The position numbers were made by a program, and so were the translations under genes. A stretch of DNA of 6,069 bases from Intrasporangiaceae bacterium (GTDB lineage: Bacteria; Actinomycetota; Actinomycetes; Actinomycetales; Dermatophilaceae): NCBI GenBank assembly GCA_012518475.1, contig JAAYSB010000098.1, positions 1-6,069 of the forward strand, written 5' to 3'. Shown here one piece after another: positions 5,804 to 6,069 of the stretch. The notes below the pieces were generated by a model that was not told where the DNA came from, searched no databases, and saw nothing but the letters and a program-made list of their open reading frames with translations. The number at the start of each line of letters is the position of its first letter. The first letter of the stretch is position 1.

Positions 5804-6069
5804 ATGGACACCATCCTCTTCCTCGGCTTCGCGCTGGCCTATCTCGCCCTGCTCGTGTGGGGTGTCACGCTCGCGCGGGGGCACGGGTGGTGGACCGCGG
5901 CGACCCTGCCCCTCCTGGTCCTCGCCGCACTCGTGTTCGACAACGCGGTCATCGGGCTGGGCCGGTTCATCGGTGACGGGGCGTTCCTCGAGGCGATCAA
6001 CCTGTCGAGGTTCTGGGTGCACGCGTTCGTCACGCCGGTCCTCGTCGCCTGGGCCCTGCACACGCTGCG
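5804..6069 (+). CDS. Small integral membrane protein, N-terminal 88 residues (3' end outside the window)
   Basis: An ATG at 5804 opens a frame that runs off the right edge without a stop. It encodes about three hydrophobic segments: residues 3-24 (ILFLGFALAYLALLVWGV), about 30-53, and about 70-88. Between the second and third is a polar loop with a patterned stretch: Asp46-Asn47, GLGRFIG (51-57), then LSRFWVHAF (67-75) and TP (77-78). The spaced D-N, R, H and T-P residues look conserved-family-like and not random, but I cannot name the family with confidence. Codon use (G/C third positions) matches the neighbours. No in-frame start lies close upstream, and the ribosome site is weak. It follows the aminotransferase hairpin by 32 bp, so it probably has its own transcript. 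No function is proposed. Confidence 0.7.
   Translation, partial: MDTILFLGFALAYLALLVWGVTLARGHGWWTAATLPLLVLAALVFDNAVIGLGRFIGDGAFLEAINLSRFWVHAFVTPVLVAWALHTL

Noticed and set aside
5226..6061. Minus-strand open frames opposite the aminotransferase and the membrane protein gene
   Set aside because: They overlap the conserved PLP-site codons and a hydrophobic plus-strand frame. Their translations are charged low-complexity sequence without domains.

Overview
The window is a high-GC segment whose genes look actinobacterial. Codons end almost always in G or C, long open frames lie antisense to the real genes, and several genes seem to start directly behind a -10 box. The aminotransferase resembles, from memory, the DapC-type enzyme of Mycobacterium (Rv0858c). 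I suspect Micrococcales or a related actinobacterial order, but this is inference.

Layout. Three genes are on the minus strand, read right to left: a half-size ABC exporter (2530-4419), a second half-size ABC exporter (578-2533) overlapping the first by 4 bp, and the 5' part of an amidase-signature hydrolase (1-537, cut by the window edge). Across a 155-bp divergent intergenic region (4420-4574) lies a plus-strand PLP-dependent aminotransferase (4575-5738). A hairpin follows it, and then the first 88 codons of a small membrane protein (5804 to the right edge).

How they work together. The two ABC proteins almost certainly form one heterodimeric exporter. Their nucleotide-binding domains are reciprocally degenerate. 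The 651-aa partner has a good Walker A, Q-loop, Walker B with glutamate, and H-loop, but a ruined signature motif. The 629-aa partner has a perfect LSGGQRQR signature but no Walker A, no Q-loop glutamine, no Walker B aspartate and no switch histidine. In the head-to-tail dimer this gives one intact ATP site and one site with almost nothing left. The substrate cannot be read from the sequence. The amidase may be partly cotranscribed but also seems to have its own promoter. The aminotransferase is divergently transcribed, and I see no firm functional link to the exporter.

No RNA genes, mobile elements, CRISPR arrays or origins were seen. The most interesting points are the fully segregated asymmetry of the ABC pair, a charged helical insertion in the dead domain, and the repeated arrangement of TACAGT, 7 nt, then ATG that suggests leaderless transcripts.
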